Source of the DNA: Campylorhamphus procurvoides
Lineage: Eukaryota > Chordata > Aves > Passeriformes > Dendrocolaptidae
DNA length: 64,000 nt
NCBI GenBank assembly: GCA_013396655.1
Contig: WBMV01008568.1
Span: 1,469,329-1,533,328, forward strand
Reading direction: 5' to 3'
Shown: in pieces, positions 1 to 13,700 of the stretch
How the letters are laid out: every line of letters begins with the position of its first letter
Position numbering within the stretch: position 1 is the first letter of the stretch
Program-made: the position numbers and the translations under genes
The notes under the pieces: model-generated
Database searches by the model: none
What the model was told of the DNA's origin: nothing
Seen by the model: only the letters and a program-made list of their open reading frames with translations

Positions 1-3000
1 AGGGAGAAGCTCTGTGGCACACAGGGGAGTTCTGCACAGCCTCTGCAGCCTGCACAGCAGTGCTCTCCTTCTCTGCTGTACCCTGGGAAGAGAAGGAGAA
101 GTTTTATGCCTTAGTATTGCACTCACTGCAATGTCTTTAGCACTCGTGAACAATTAACACTACAAGTGCAAGGTGCTATGGTTTAGACATAGAAATACAT
201 TTAATTCAAAGGCTGGGTCCCTGTATTTCTGTGGATGAAGAGCTGCTCTAAGTTATCATCAACATGTAGGAAAAAAGTAAAATAAAGTAAGAACAAACAA
301 AAGTAAAGTAAATTTGTACTAAGATGGAAAAGATTCTTGACATTTTTATAAATTTATTTTTGGCTCCTCATGTAATCCTGTGTATCTCTTTTTGAAGTGG
401 ACAACATTTAGAGCAATTTTCTCCAAAATAGCTCCTTTAAATTTAATAAGTAAGACTACCTGAGGCTGCTGCTACGTATTTCCTGTTGGAGCAGCTGTTA
501 AAGTTGAGTGGCTTATAGATTTCAACGGCCTTTGGACCAAACTTGGGAGCTGCAGTGTTGTTTATACAAGCATTATATAAGCTAGCTGTGTAATGAGACC
601 TCAGTTTTAATATCAGTAGCATTACTGAATCCCTGGACTTAAAATAGTGAGCCCATTACTATATTTCAATAGTTAGTTCAAATTATTAATTTAAAAAAAT
701 CAGTGCTTCAGTTGCTAAGAACTCAGCGCTTTAGGGTTGGGTTTTTTTTCAATACTGCAAAGTCATGCAAAGCCAGAGCCCAGTCCTGCAAGATGCAAAA
801 TTCCTGCAGTTCTTCTGTGGGAATCAAAATGGGCTTATTGCCAATGAAAGCTTGAGCCCTTAAGGCATGAATACTCACATGTCTGCTTTAAATTTAAATA
901 CAGATTACGAGAATTAACCAAAAGAATCCAGCAGGAATGTGCATACAGGAAGGTACACATTGAAAGGAAATGTAGCTGGGAATTGAGAAGAAATTCTCTT
1001 GTGCAAGTACAAAATTTTGGACATAGAGAGTGAGGATTTGAGGAGTGTCAGAAGGCATTTGGAGGAGGATTTGGAATGTTTTTTATCCACAGTAAAGCTG
1101 CTAGAAGGGTTTGAGTCATGTGGTATGTTTTTCATGGCATGGTAGAGTAAGTGAATATGTAGTCATGGGTGTTATTTTTACTGGCTTTTTAAAATGTGAT
1201 TTTTTAAACTCCAAATATTTTTTCAGAGACTCTTTATTTTTACATATCTTCCTTTCCAAATGTATTGAATACAATCTGTCAGCTCAATTTCTGTTTACTT
1301 ATTAAAGGTCAGATTTTTCAAACCACAGTCTCTGGTTTTACAGATGCAAAATGCAGGGAGAATAGGCATAATTGTAATTTTGCAGTGATGATTGCTAATG
1401 GATGCAGGTGAGATGATTTGAAAGTCTGAATACATTATGAATGAAACCAGGTGTTTACAGTTGGTGTGATTTGCACCAAGTTAAGGCTGGGCTGACAATG
1501 AGGCTCTTGAAATATGGAATTTAACATGTGCTTAGAAGTTCTGCTGCAGTGCAGCATTTGTAATACAGTGACATTAAAATAATGTCATACTGTGCTAAGG
1601 TAAGGGAAACAAAATCTTAAACTTCTAACTGCTGTTGGAAACATGTCTGTAAAACCAAATTTAAGAAAAAAATTACTTAATAAGATCCTGCTGGGGACCA
1701 GCTGACTTGGTGCATTCTGTTGGCATCACATATGTTACTTTAAAGTCTAACTGGGATGGAAAAGAAATGATTTGTTAACTTCAATGAGCATTTCAAAAAG
1801 CAGTTGCTAAATCGCCTTTGGTTCTATTCCTTGCCATTTTCTACATGATGCTGCATTCAGTGGTGAAGAATAACCTCCAGTGTATTTGCTTTGTAGAAGT
1901 CTATTCTTCAGCTCTACTTAGAGGATGAAGATAGAAATCAAATTGAAAGAATCTAATGAACAGAGTTTACAGCAGATTCAGCCTGTGGCAAGTCAGAGAG
2001 CAGGTCTGTAGATATTGCCTTGTTCTTTTGGTTCAGATATGCAGCAATCAAAACTACGAAATTATTAATTTTATGAGTGCAGTTTCAGAAGGTGCCTAAC
2101 TTTTGTAAAGGGAATTTAAATGCTGTTTTTTCCTTTTGGAAATATTTAGATAAAATTAGGAGACTTTTAAATACTTCAAAGACATTGCAAATGCCATTAA
2201 TTTTTAGAATGGTAGGAAACTTGATGGGGAAAACCCCTGAAAAATCCTCCAGTGTGTCACCTTGCTAGTCCTGGATAATTCTGACAGACAAGGCGTGCAT
2301 GCCCTTTACAAAGATGCTTGCTTAAATCACTTTGAAATACCCAACATATCTGTCCTCTTTATGTCTGATCTGGGGGGACTTGCATTGAAATTTGAGAGGC
2401 TTGACTTGGCAAATCAGTAAGTCTGTGCACTCCTGCACACTGCTGAAATCTCTCCACTCACTTATAGCAAATAGGTGTCTGAAGTCCTGTCAGCAGTTTT
2501 GTAGGATTGAACCTTTAATGTCAGAGGAACAGAGGATCTGGCTCCATTTTCTTCATTTTCCTTTGAGCCAGTATGCAAGGATTTAAATGGGACTTTGTTT
2601 AAACAGTAGCAAACATGAAGTATTATTTTTTAGTACTAAGCTAGTGGTTAATGTGTTTTTTTGCTGTCTTGTCACCAATATTGTAAAAATGTATAATCAA
2701 ACCAGCTTTAATTCTTGTAAAACTGAAATTGGTTTGTAAAACAATGTATAAATTGTGTTTCATAGACAGAAAAGCTTGTATTACTGAATGTAATATATGT
2801 GAAATGAATATATTATAGTCTATTTTTGCCATGGAAATAAATATTTGAAGCAGCTATGAGTTTTTACTGTTCCATTATAAAAAGAAAAATCTGATAACTT
2901 AATGTTCATGTGTAGTCCCAGGCTGGGACTTTACCTTCAGTACACAAAGGTGTGATCCCTCTTTTAAAGCCTTGCAAGTACTGGATATAAAATTTAGGCT

Positions 3001-3553
3001 CTCAAATACGAAGAGCTGCCATCTTTGTAGCAGGAAGGTCTTGCGTCTGCTGCCCTGTCATCACTGCTCACAGTGTTTTGCATTTTCGAAAGCTATCTTT
3101 GGTACTGAACTTTCAATTTCCCTGTAACCTTTAAGTGTAGGAGAGTTAAAAAAATTTCAAAGATTGGAGAAACCCTTTCCAAAAGCAAGTGAGAGAGGAA
3201 ATGGTTGATTCTATGCTTACTATCATTGGACCTGCTACCAAGAACTAACACTGAAGTTTTTCTTTATTTTATAATTGGCATTAAGTTAAAAAGGTAGGTG
3301 GTGCAAAGGCTTGCTCTACACACCTGGTGTGGTGTGAGACTTTATAATGTCATTATACACAAATTGCACACTGGACATTACAGTTGCCCACTGGACAATT
3401 GCATTTCCCTTGTCTTTGCTAAATGCCTGGTGCCTAACTGTACCTGAAATGATCAGGCTTGCTTTTAACTAAAATTTTGCCTTGCAGGTGCACTCAGTTT
3501 GATGATATTAATTAGCTTAAGTAAGATAGTAACATACCAGCTATCTGTGTACT
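1..3553. other. Non-coding DNA, possibly PTPN21 3' UTR at the left end
   Basis: AT-rich, no coding exon seen on either strand. An AATAAA at about 2835-2840 (plus) could be a poly(A) signal. In human, PTPN21 lies on the other side of SPATA7 in convergent orientation, so a plus-strand 3' UTR here is possible, but nothing in the sequence proves it. Confidence 0.25.
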
Positions 3554-4201
3554 TGTCTCATCAGTTCCCAAGTCCCGGGGAATGTCTCGTGAGATGTTCC
3601 GAGTTGTTTGGATCCGATTATTAAAGGATACCTCTGCTTTAAATTAAGGTGCAAATGAGACCATATGGCAAAGTCAATAGTACAGATTTAACAGTAAATA
3701 CATGGTAGAGGAGAGAGAAATAGGAAGAGAGAGAATGTGAGAGGGACAGATTAAATGAAAAAGGTAAAGCTATTACCACCACATGGATTCTGATGGCATC
3801 TTGCTGGTCCTGCTTCTGGTCTTCTCGGTGGTGAGGGTCCCAAAATCATGCTTCTGAGGTACCACTTATACAGTCCAAGTCTCAGATATTCACAGGGCAT
3901 CTCAGATGTTTCCACAACTTGGGATGGCATGGGTGTTGTTCTCTTTCCCACAGCTTTCACAGTGTGCTAATATCAAACCTTTACCTTCATTTAGGTGTGG
4001 AATTAATGCTTTCCTTTCTCACAGTTTTCCATGGTGGGAATCTTTATTTGGGTATGTTACCCAGATCTGCCTTACCAGGCCTGTTTCCTGTTGTTGCCAT
4101 CTGCTCTTATCACAAGTTCCTGTCACAGTGGCTTATCTTATGGGAACTTCCTTCTTTGACAGTGTTTTGAGACAACTAACGGCATTCTTTAAGTCCTGAC
4201 A
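3554..4201 (-). mobile_element. Probable solo LTR of an avian endogenous retrovirus
   Basis: Read on the minus strand, a 648-bp segment begins TGTCAGGAC and ends GGAACTGATGAGACA, that is TGTC...GACA, the inverted-repeat ends expected of an LTR. Inside are a TATA-like box (TATAAG at 3865-3870, minus) in the middle and a pyrimidine-rich stretch followed by a block (about 3555-3625) that resembles the 3' end of bird ERVL-type LTRs as I remember them. No primer-binding site or coding sequence follows, so it looks like a solo LTR. The five bases on each side do not match, so no target-site duplication is visible. Confidence 0.5.
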
Positions 4202-7200
4202 AGTATGAGCAAGGCTCTTTTATTTGACATAGATTCAAAACCAGAAGAGGGAAATGGGCCTTTCTGGGTTCCTAGGCTCATGATAGAAATGCCCAGCAGT
4301 TCTGGTCAGACATTATTTGTACTGGTTTTGAGGCAAGGGTCTCTTCAGAAACCTAAATTTTCTCTAAATCCAAATTGTTTTAGCCTGTAGCTGCTATTCT
4401 CCAGTCACTGTAAAATCCCCATTAGAGCCTTCTGGTAGCCAGAGTTGGCTGACAGGAAAGTGACCTGATGCCTGGGTTTGGCACAGCCAGCCAGCAGCTT
4501 TCTTAGACAAGAGCTCCTGGACTTGGTACACGAGAAACTTATGGGAGCTGATGAGAGAGGTTTTAGCCTGGGGCCTTGACTAGCCCCTAAAGTAGCTCTT
4601 GCTCAGCTGTTAGGGCTGTTTAAATTGGGAATGACTGTGAATAGATGAAGGTTACATGAAACTCAGTAATGCTTGGTACCTAGCTGGAAGTTTTGCATGT
4701 ACACATTGCTCTATTTAGGATCTGATGAGAGATTTCCTTACACCCATTCCTTTTCCTGAGGGGCCTATGACAGCATATAAATGTGTTTTCTCCCTCTCCA
4801 CCATTTTTATGAGCATCCTCTGAACTTTGGATAAAAACAAACTGTGCAGAAACATTGCCTCATGCAGCCTGAGAACTGCTTGTGGAGGATCGCAGTTTGT
4901 GAGTATGATGGGAATGGCACTTAGGTAGGTACGGATGGGAGAATGGTGTAGCAGGAGAGTTGGAGTTGAGTGAGGACTGGGGAATAGGTGAATGGTCATG
5001 AGTTCTGAACTAAGGAAGTTATTTCATATCACTGTATGTCCCATTGGCTCAGTCTAGCTCTTTCAAGTTGAACCTTCTGCCACCAGCTCTGATGGCAATT
5101 CAGGAATGGCAATTCTGTGGCTCCAGTGAAACATAATGCTTAGGGAAATGATGATTCTGATGCTTAAATGCCAGTGCTGTTACTACAATTAGCCTAATTT
5201 GTTAAAAGCAAGTGTAAGTAGGATACAGATGAGACTGGGACTACTTTTTTCACAAAACTTTACCTTTCAGAGGTGCACGGGGTTGAAGACATGTTGCAAC
5301 ATTTGACTTCAGGGCATTCTTTGGGAGCTTTTCTAAAGCATGGACTTCAGGGCACATGCATTTTCTTGGGTTCTCCACTTGCAAAACAGCATAACATAGA
5401 TGTGGGGGCTAGAAGGGGTAGTTTACAAAAATGCTGCCCCTTTTATGATCAGTCACATCTCCCAAACTGACAATCTTTCACATGGACACCTAAATTTAAA
5501 CCAAATGTCTGCCATTCCCAACATACCAAATTATTTTTTGCCCTGCTTATTTTATGGATTTAAAATATCAGCTGTAATAAACAAAACAACCAGAAAAGAT
5601 TTGGAGGGCTTGCAGATGAGCTTCAGGTTATTATTATTAGCCATTTCTAAAATGACAATCATGTGCCTTACGTAAGTCTAGAAGGACATCAAATCCTTCC
5701 ATAAACAGTCCCTGAATTATCATACCCAGAGGTGAATGAATAATTTTCACTGGTGGTAAGTACCTATGAAGAAAGCTTCTCTCAAGCCTGGCTAATATTG
5801 ATAATCAGTGATTGAAGGAACTGCATACTCTGTGTGTGCATATGTAGATCTGATTTCTTCTGTTTGCATGCTGTGCTCTTTGCAACTGACACTGCAAATG
5901 TAATTCCATTGAAAAAATCAAACAAATTGAGGAAATTAGAAGATAGTTCAATAATGTGGAAGATACTATTTTAGCAGATTTATCAGGGTTTATTGTTTTC
6001 TGTATCATAGCAATACAGAAATAAAGTCATTTGTTCTGAAGTGACTGTCTCTGAGCCTCCAGGAATAGCAAGTACTCACTCTGTATTTGAAAAATTTGAG
6101 TGGTCTCCTGAAGACCAGCTGTAGGTCTCCAGCACATTAAATTCCATCATTTGTTGAATGATTACTTCTCTCCCTAAATTAGGAGAAGCAATTTAAGTTG
6201 AAGCTATAATCTTAGAAATTGTTCTTCCTCAATTTCTATGGTATCTGTGTCCTCTCTGGTCTCACTTGTGTCAAACGTTGGGAAAAAGCAGGGTGCCAAA
6301 TGCCTCTGAGCTGAATTTCTGGTTGGAGAGGCTATACCTCTGATGTCCTGCAAGGAATTCTCAGGCTGACAGGAGAGCTGATAACCTTTGATATGTTGCT
6401 TCACTTTTTTTTGGCATGTGAGCATGCTTATGAGTGAGAGAAACAGATACTGGGAAGAGCTGGGGTCATCTCATAGTTCTGTTACTCATCTGCAATGAGG
6501 CTCTGGCTGCTGTGAGATGTAAGGTATGCTGCAGCCCTCATGAAGATACTGTAAGGGGAGTCCTACGGGCTTGCTGGATTCTTGGGATAACTGCAGAGAG
6601 CTCTGCACCTCGTGCTACAGATCATGCTGCCTGTCCCCGAGAATGGGACAGCATAGCTCTGTGGCCTGCCAGGCTGAGGCTGTGCTCAAATTTCTCAAGT
6701 TTCATAGGTCTCCCTACTCCATTTATATAGCCTTTCCTTGCCCTTCTCAAGGTCTAATTTCATACTCCTGATGCAGTAGGGCTGGAAGGATTGCAGGGGA
6801 GACTGTTGAAGCCTGAGATCTACAAGAGCAGCAAGGGCACAGCAGGAGCAGCCTGTGTCTGTACCCTGTGGGGATGGGTGTCTGGCACCTCTGACATTCT
6901 TCCAGGCCAAAAGAGAGAGTCCACACCTTTTGGTGATCAATGTCATGGTTTAAAAGGTGAATGTGAGTGAATTTTTGTGGGTTGTCACCTGGCTGTCAGG
7001 CACACCTCCTGCCCTTTGCTGTCTGCTGGAATTAGCTTAGTGGGTGAGCTGAAGGATCAGTCCCATTAGGAGCCCAACTGCCCTGGACGCTTTATACAGA
7101 GAACAGAAGGTTCCATGCACAGCAGACACTTCTTCCTTAATTTTGGCTCCCTTCACCTGAGTTAACACTTCTTGTTGCTATTCATCAACTGCCTAACATT

Positions 7201-10200
7201 CTGGAGTCCTCCTGGGCATTCTTTAGGGTGGCTGAAATGATCTATGGGTGCTCTGTGGCTCAGCTGATGGTTTTGTCATGCCAGTGATAACTGCTGATTC
7301 TTCTTTTCCCTTCCCAGCAATGCTTTATCCCCATGACATGCTCAGCTTCCGCTGGCCCATGACCTGCTACAGGTTTTGAAACTGGATCCCTTGACTGGCT
7401 GTGACCCATGCTGGGGCAATGGCTGGTGCAGCAGCTCAATTTTCTGCTCACCTGTTTGGGTATCACTTGCTTTGCTATTTGGAATAGAAACTGAAGGTGG
7501 TTGTTGGTGAATGAAGCAGATTTCACTATTGATAAAGGAAGCAGGAAGATTGGGCTGCTTGTGAGTATCTGGCTCAGTCATTTTGAAGAGAGAGAAATGA
7601 TTTTATTTTTTTTGAAATCACTGGTTGCTGTTCTGTTCCTTGTAATATGGGTACATACCAGGTGTCAGCTCCTGGAAGGAGAAAGTTAAGTGCCTGGGAA
7701 ATGCCAGAGAGAAAAGACAGGTGGCTCTAGAGACATCATGCAGCTGCAGTGTCCTGCACTTGCTTAGCGGTGTATGGTCCTGCTTTGGGTGGTCAAAATC
7801 TAAAGTGGGATGCTGGAGTTTCCCACAGCTCTCTGAAGTACATCCTAAATGCCAGTTGTGTGGGGTTTTCCCCGTTTCACAAATTTTAAGTCTCAAATAC
7901 AAATGCTGTAATACGGAGGTGGAAAAACTGAGGGAGCTCTAAAATACGTTTGAAGGCCAATGTTAACAAGTGGCACCTAATCTCTACTCTGTACGTGTGT
8001 TCTACCCAATAACCATTTTTAAAAATTTTTTTCTTCATCATTTTTTAAAAGATGGAATAAGTAAAACTTTCCCCAGTCCCTTTTTTCTATTTAACATTCA
8101 TTTTCCATTATTACTCCTTCCTTCAGGCTGTGGCCAGAGGCTGTAGCCTTTCTATGATCTGCCAAGAAAAAATTGTCATTGATGTTTAGACAGCTCATCA
8201 ACAGGAAATATGGTTGAGGAACTGGTTTTATTTGGTTTTGTGTTACTCATACAACATACAACATAGGAAATGAGTATGTCATTATTTGTGCCTTTCTGTG
8301 AGGTTCACTGCTGTGGTGTTTTGTGTGTTTTTTTTTTTTTAATTTACAGAATTTAAATGTGACATTCTTATTAATCTTTACTCAGACTCCCATTGACAAG
8401 CCAAAGTTTGCTGAGTGATGTTTCTTTATGATGTGCAAGTCACAGTGTAGCGACAGGCAGGAAGGAAAACCCCTAAATTCCATTATTGCTCAAGAATGGA
8501 GGACCCAAAGAGCAGGTGAAGTCCTGCCTGAGGAACAAAGAGGATACCTGGATACATCTAACCACACTCTTTAGTTTTCTAACCAGCCCACTGTGTCAGA
8601 ATTCTTCATATAACAGAAACAATAGTTTTCTAGGGGCATCCTCCCCTTCAGCTCTCTGGGGTAAGAAATAGAGGGAGTTTCCTTGGGGATGGGAGTAAGG
8701 CTGTGATCACTTGTGATTGAGGACAAACCCTCCCTGCACTGTACTGACTCAGCCCTGTGGCCACAACTTTTCAACAAGACAGGCTCTGATAGAGGGATGC
8801 AAAAACCCTCACATTATCTTACCTGCTTTTCAGTGAGCCAGAGCACTCCGACTGCAGGTCCGATTAACAAGGCAGCCAGCTGAGTGCCCATCTGCCCAGT
8901 CATGTGTACATGGCTAAAATAAACCCTGAGCTGCTGTCATTGTCAACAAATGCAATTTATTATTGTGGACAAGGCACCCAGGAAAGTGCTTTTTGCATTT
9001 TTTGGGAATTACGTTCTGCACTGCAGTGCTGATGATTGTGCCAGATACGTTGTTTTTGTCTTGCTGGCTTTTCTTAGTCTTTTTAAAATTTCTTTTTTTG
9101 CCCAAAGTTTATGCCTCACAAGTGAAGCAGTGGTCTAGGTCTGCTGGAGCTACTTCCAGCTGTAACTGGCCATCTCGCTTATGGAATCCAGCAGACACTC
9201 ACAAGGCAGAGGGAAGGCAAGTGGTGCCAGCTGTTGTGTATGAATTAGTACAACTTGGGCTTGTCCATGGAGGAAGAAGCTTAAAACCAACCCAGAAGAT
9301 ATTAGGGGACAGACTTTATCCAGTTCCTAAGGCTTCTTACAGTTCCTCACTTACAGCAAGACCATATAACTTGCCAGCATCTCCTCAGAACCTGTTAGGC
9401 TCATTCTGCAGTAATGTGAATGCCAGTCAATAGCTGTACTCTGATTAAACAACAAAATTTGGGCTGATTTTGTGCAATGCATGTGATAACTTCAATTTAA
9501 ACTTTAAGCATAAAATACACCACCTTTTCTCCACTTGCTGTTTGAAATGCCTGATGTATCTTCTACTAGCTAATCCTGGTCATCAAACAGTACCCAACTC
9601 AATCTTTTCCCAACATCAAAGCTTGATGCAGAATGCTATGCCATGGTTGTCATTAATGCAAGAAATTGAACAGTCTTGGGCATCCCATTCAGCTAAGAAA
9701 TAAAAATAAAAAACTATGGTCACTAATTTATGTAGCTGTGTTAAAAGCTGGTTTTCTTCCTGTGAAATAATTTGATTTTTCATTTGCAGTGTTCTGTAAG
9801 TGCCAACATAGTGTATTACGTACTGGAACTGTTTGTCCATTCTGTCCATTGTTTGATGTTAAATTGATGTTAAGCTGTTGAATTCTTGCAGACTACAAAA
9901 TCTTGGATCTTTATAGCAGGACAACTGCACTAGCATTAATGTATTTAAAACAATAAATATTTAATAACTTACAGCTTTTAAAAATACAAATCTAATTTTA
10001 GTATTCTTAAAAGTTTGTTCTGAGTTACACAATTATAGGCAAAATATACAAAATTCTTTTGATAACTGATCCTTTAGAGTCTACATTAACACAGGGATTA
10101 ATTAATGCCCAATTAATAGTATCCTGCTAGAGAGATCTTAGCAATATTTAAACAGCAATAAACTTAAAACAAATAATTTACTACTATTTGACAAATGGCA

Positions 10201-10218
10201 GTTCACCACAGAAGTAGC
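4202..10218. other. Intergenic DNA downstream of SPATA7
   Basis: No gene recognised. About 6.4-7.9 kb is less AT-rich than the surroundings with no readable protein. A T run (8330-8340) is the only simple repeat of note. The segment just below 10218 is very AT-rich and may be SPATA7 3' UTR. Confidence 0.6.
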
Positions 10219-10224
10219 TTTATT
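10219..10224 (-). promoter_or_regulatory. SPATA7 proximal poly(A) signal AATAAA
   Basis: AATAAA on the minus strand only 22 bases after the stop codon, which would give a very short 3' UTR. A second candidate, ATTAAA, lies at 9960-9965 in AT-rich DNA typical of a 3' UTR. Which one is used cannot be decided from sequence. Confidence 0.5.
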
Positions 10225-10246
10225 CCTGCTTAAGTTTTGGCTACTG

Positions 10247-10726
10247 TTATGCATAGTCACGTGAGATCCGAAGGGCCTCTGCAAAGCTTTCCTCAAGATC
10301 ATCAAGTTGATGATCTTCCAAATCACTGTCGCAAGCAATCAAGTTTAAAGTTGCCTCACATGTGGGTGAAGTGTATTCAGATTTCACATAAGAATCAGAC
10401 TCTGTTGCAGAATCCATCATTTCTGCCATGTCCTCTGAAAAGTCCTCAATGCTCTGTGTCTCCTTTGACAGTTCCCTGCATAACAGTGACTCACATTTGT
10501 TTGGTTCCTTTAATGGTAAGTCCATGGTCCTAAAGAACTCTTCACTTTTTGTGGCTTTTCTTAGCCTGTGACCTTTACTGGTAAACTCGAGATCCTCCAT
10601 AGTATCAAACTCTTGCAGATCCAGTGAGTCAAAGGCTTCCAAGTCTCCATGGATTTGCTCTGCCTCGCTGTCTGGGCCGCAGCCGAGATCTCTTTTCAGC
10701 GCATCCAACATGCAGCGCATTCTGGT
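10247..10726 (-). CDS. SPATA7: SPATA7 exon 11, terminal coding exon with stop
   Basis: 480 bp including the TAA at 10247-10249; acceptor is CCCCCCAG. The first residues, [16 protein letters not shown], match human KMRHLLHVLKVDLGC. After that, the roughly 140-residue tail is very acidic (repeated [18 protein letters not shown] and DSDLED motifs) and has little in common with the longer human tail. It ends [10 protein letters not shown]. The whole tail is one exon, unlike its conserved helical neighbours, and is probably disordered. Confidence 0.94.
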   Translation of the reverse strand, partial: TRMRCMLDALKRDLGCGPDSEAEQIHGDLEAFDSLDLQEFDTMEDLEFTSKGHRLRKATKSEEFFRTMDLPLKEPNKCESLLCRELSKETQSIEDFSEDMAEMMDSATESDSYVKSEYTSPTCEATLNLIACDSDLEDHQLDDLEESFAEALRISRDYA

Positions 10727-13700
10727 CTGGGGGGTAAAGGAAGGAAAAGGTCACAATTCTCCAGCCCTATGGCACCTGAACACTGCTTAAACTCAGGGCT
10801 TAATTCCGACAGAAGGAAAGGGAGGCTACTTGCACTCAAGTGAATGAATTACACAGGGAGTGTCACCAAACTGAGTTGACTATTGTCCCTTTTTAGTCAC
10901 TGTGCCTGTGACTCCTGATCTGCCCTGTTCCATGAGCCTGAAAATCTCATTTATGGAGAGAAAGGCTCCCCAGTGAGCATTCAGGTTACCTTTATTTTCA
11001 AACACACCACTGCACTTTGGAAATGTCACCCATGTATGCAGAGAGAGAGAACTACTACAGGGGAAACACCTACCTCATCCAAACGGTTCTTATTTGCTTC
11101 TATATGGCACTCAAACAGTTGTTCCAGAACACTACAAATGAAAATCAAATTACTTCATTGGAATCAAATGAACTTTCAACAGACAATTAGATGATAATAA
11201 ATTAACGACTGTACTTTTTTATTTTAATTTCTTAGCTGAATGGTACCACTGAGACTGTTTCAACTATGCTCTGTCACAAAGAGGGCTACCCGTAGTTGGT
11301 AACCACTGGACATGTGCCCAGCAGGCACACTCAGCCTTGGGCAGCAGGTGGTAACCATCGAGTGATTTGTACCACAACTCTTTGTGTGTCTGGTCTATAC
11401 GGTGGGAGAAAGCAACAATCCAGTGGTGGTTCCGCTAACATGCTAAAGTATCCAAAACCTCTTAGATCCACCACAGTGGCAGATATATACCAGAGTGAAT
11501 AAAAGGAAAGAATAAAATCCAGCTTCAATAAAAAAAATCCTGAGCAAAGTCTTCAGTCCTGAGAGTTGTCTTCCATTGCTTAAATAGAATGAGAAAAACA
11601 ATGCAGAGAAAGTGGTCTGTGACAACTAAAGTACATAGTAACTGGAACAGATTTCCGGAAAGTCAAGTGAATTTAATCTAGCACACATAAGAAATTACTT
11701 AAAAAATAGTTCAAGAAGGGTATTAAGGAAAGACATTACTGTAAAAAAGAGCCAGAGGGAGACTGCTCTTGAAATTTACTAAAGATTAATTTTTTGACTT
11801 ACTGCACTTAACATTCTCATTGATAGCCTTGGTGTGAGAAGAAAAACACATGAGAGCACATATAATAGAAAAATAGCTGGGAAAATTATGAACCCAGAGA
11901 CAGACCAGAATATTATGAAATTAGCCTGCTTTGAATGTGCAATTACAAAAATGGGTTAAAATTCTGTATCAGAAATACCGTAGGGTTTTTCACATAAACA
12001 GAGTTCTTTATCAGAAAGAACCAGTATGGAAAAGAATTTGGTGGTACTATTCAAATATATTCATTGTTTAATTATTGAAAAAATTCTGATTTAGCAACTG
12101 CTGAACCTTTATCTGAAACAGAACATAATTCTGGCAACCCATGTTGAAGTCTGCATTCGTGCTGGAACAGGAAAAAGGAGAGAATGGAGATGGAGGACTT
12201 GTGTGATAGATTAGTAACTCAGTTAATTTAGCAAAAAAGATGTTGCAGAGCAAAATAATTTCTTCTTAGCGTTATTCTACCTATGGTTCCAGATCAGTTT
12301 CTAACAGCTTTCATCTCATGGTACACAGCAGCAGATGAAAGTAGATGACACACAGGTATTTCATAGTTCCCCTTTCTTACACAAAGCAAAACAGAAGAGG
12401 AAACAAAACAAAAGCAAGGGGTAACTGTGTATATATATTCTTAAAGGCAAAGAAATTATTAGTAATCACTATTTAGCTTTCTTACTAAGTCCATGTGTTT
12501 CTGACACAGCATTACAAAATTGAAAACATCTGTAACCTACCTGTTAGAATATAGCCCAAGGCTAAGAATGTCATTTGTTACATCTTCAAGGAAAGTTAAA
12601 TATAAAAGCTCCTCTTCTCTGCAGGGAGAATAGAAAATTGAATGTCAAATATTTTACAAAAGAGACACATATGACACAATGTAGCAGGTATAACATCTTC
12701 ATGGGAAAGGCCATTAAAAAGATTGTATCAGCTGCTATTTCTCATAAATCTATCAGGACAAACTAAACCTTTCATTCAATCTGCAAAATATGAGACTGTT
12801 AGAAAGGTCCCTATGGTGCTTTGTGTTTATGCTAACTTTTGGTTGTGGTATAATTTAGCAGAGAGATCCTGAGTGAGGTAATCAGCAAATCTTAAGTGTT
12901 CAGAACCTGCTTTGCACTCAAGAAGAAAGGGGGGCTAACAGGGAAGAAAGTGTATAACTGCAGTTTGATGCTCTGGATAAAGGCTTCCAAAGGAGCTTCT
13001 AGAGAATCTGACTGTGGCTGAAAAATTGCTTGTCATAAATGAAAGCTCAGAAAAATTTAAGTGCTTATTTGACAATCTCCTCTCCTTTCACACACATCTC
13101 CTGGATGTAAAAATTATTAGTGTGAGATGTGACTTTCACCTCTTGGAACAAATTTATCTCTATTTTAATACCTCTTAAAGCCTTGTTGATTGCTCTAAAT
13201 GGGAGACTCTCAAAGTTTGGAGTTCTGCTTGAAAAACAGTAAGAAAGAAAACCCCAGAAGAAAATGTTTCAGTGCTGTTTCTCTTTCACAGTATCTTTCT
13301 AAATCTCCTAAAGTATCCAACCAAACTCTATTGGATCATCCTCCAGTCTTAACAAAGAGAAAATAAAAAATAGAATACATCTTGCATGACTTCCATTACA
13401 TAAAATTTGTCAGCCAGCCTAAAGATTATTGTTTTAGTTCCCTTGGAAAGATATCTATAGCTGATCTTTGATACTGCATGCTTAAAGTTAGGCAAGAACA
13501 AGCCCCCCTAAAGCACAAAGAACTGACTTTCCCAAGGCCACCTGATAATAAATTAGCAGTGTTTCTGAATATAACTCAAACCTCTTCTAAGTCTTATCAA
13601 ATTTCAGTGCAGAAATGTGGTAAGAATGCCCTTCAGTTTGGCATTTTATTTGCCAATATTTGCTTCAGAGATTACAGACCAAAAAAGAAATGGAAGGTTA

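Noticed and set aside
6941..7260. TGTCATGGTTTAA motif resembling the first bases of a bird LTR
   Set aside because: Only about 13 bases fit. The sequence that follows is not recognised as an LTR and no matching end was found.
10237..10533. Plus-strand frame over SPATA7 exon 11
   Set aside because: Antisense shadow of the terminal exon.
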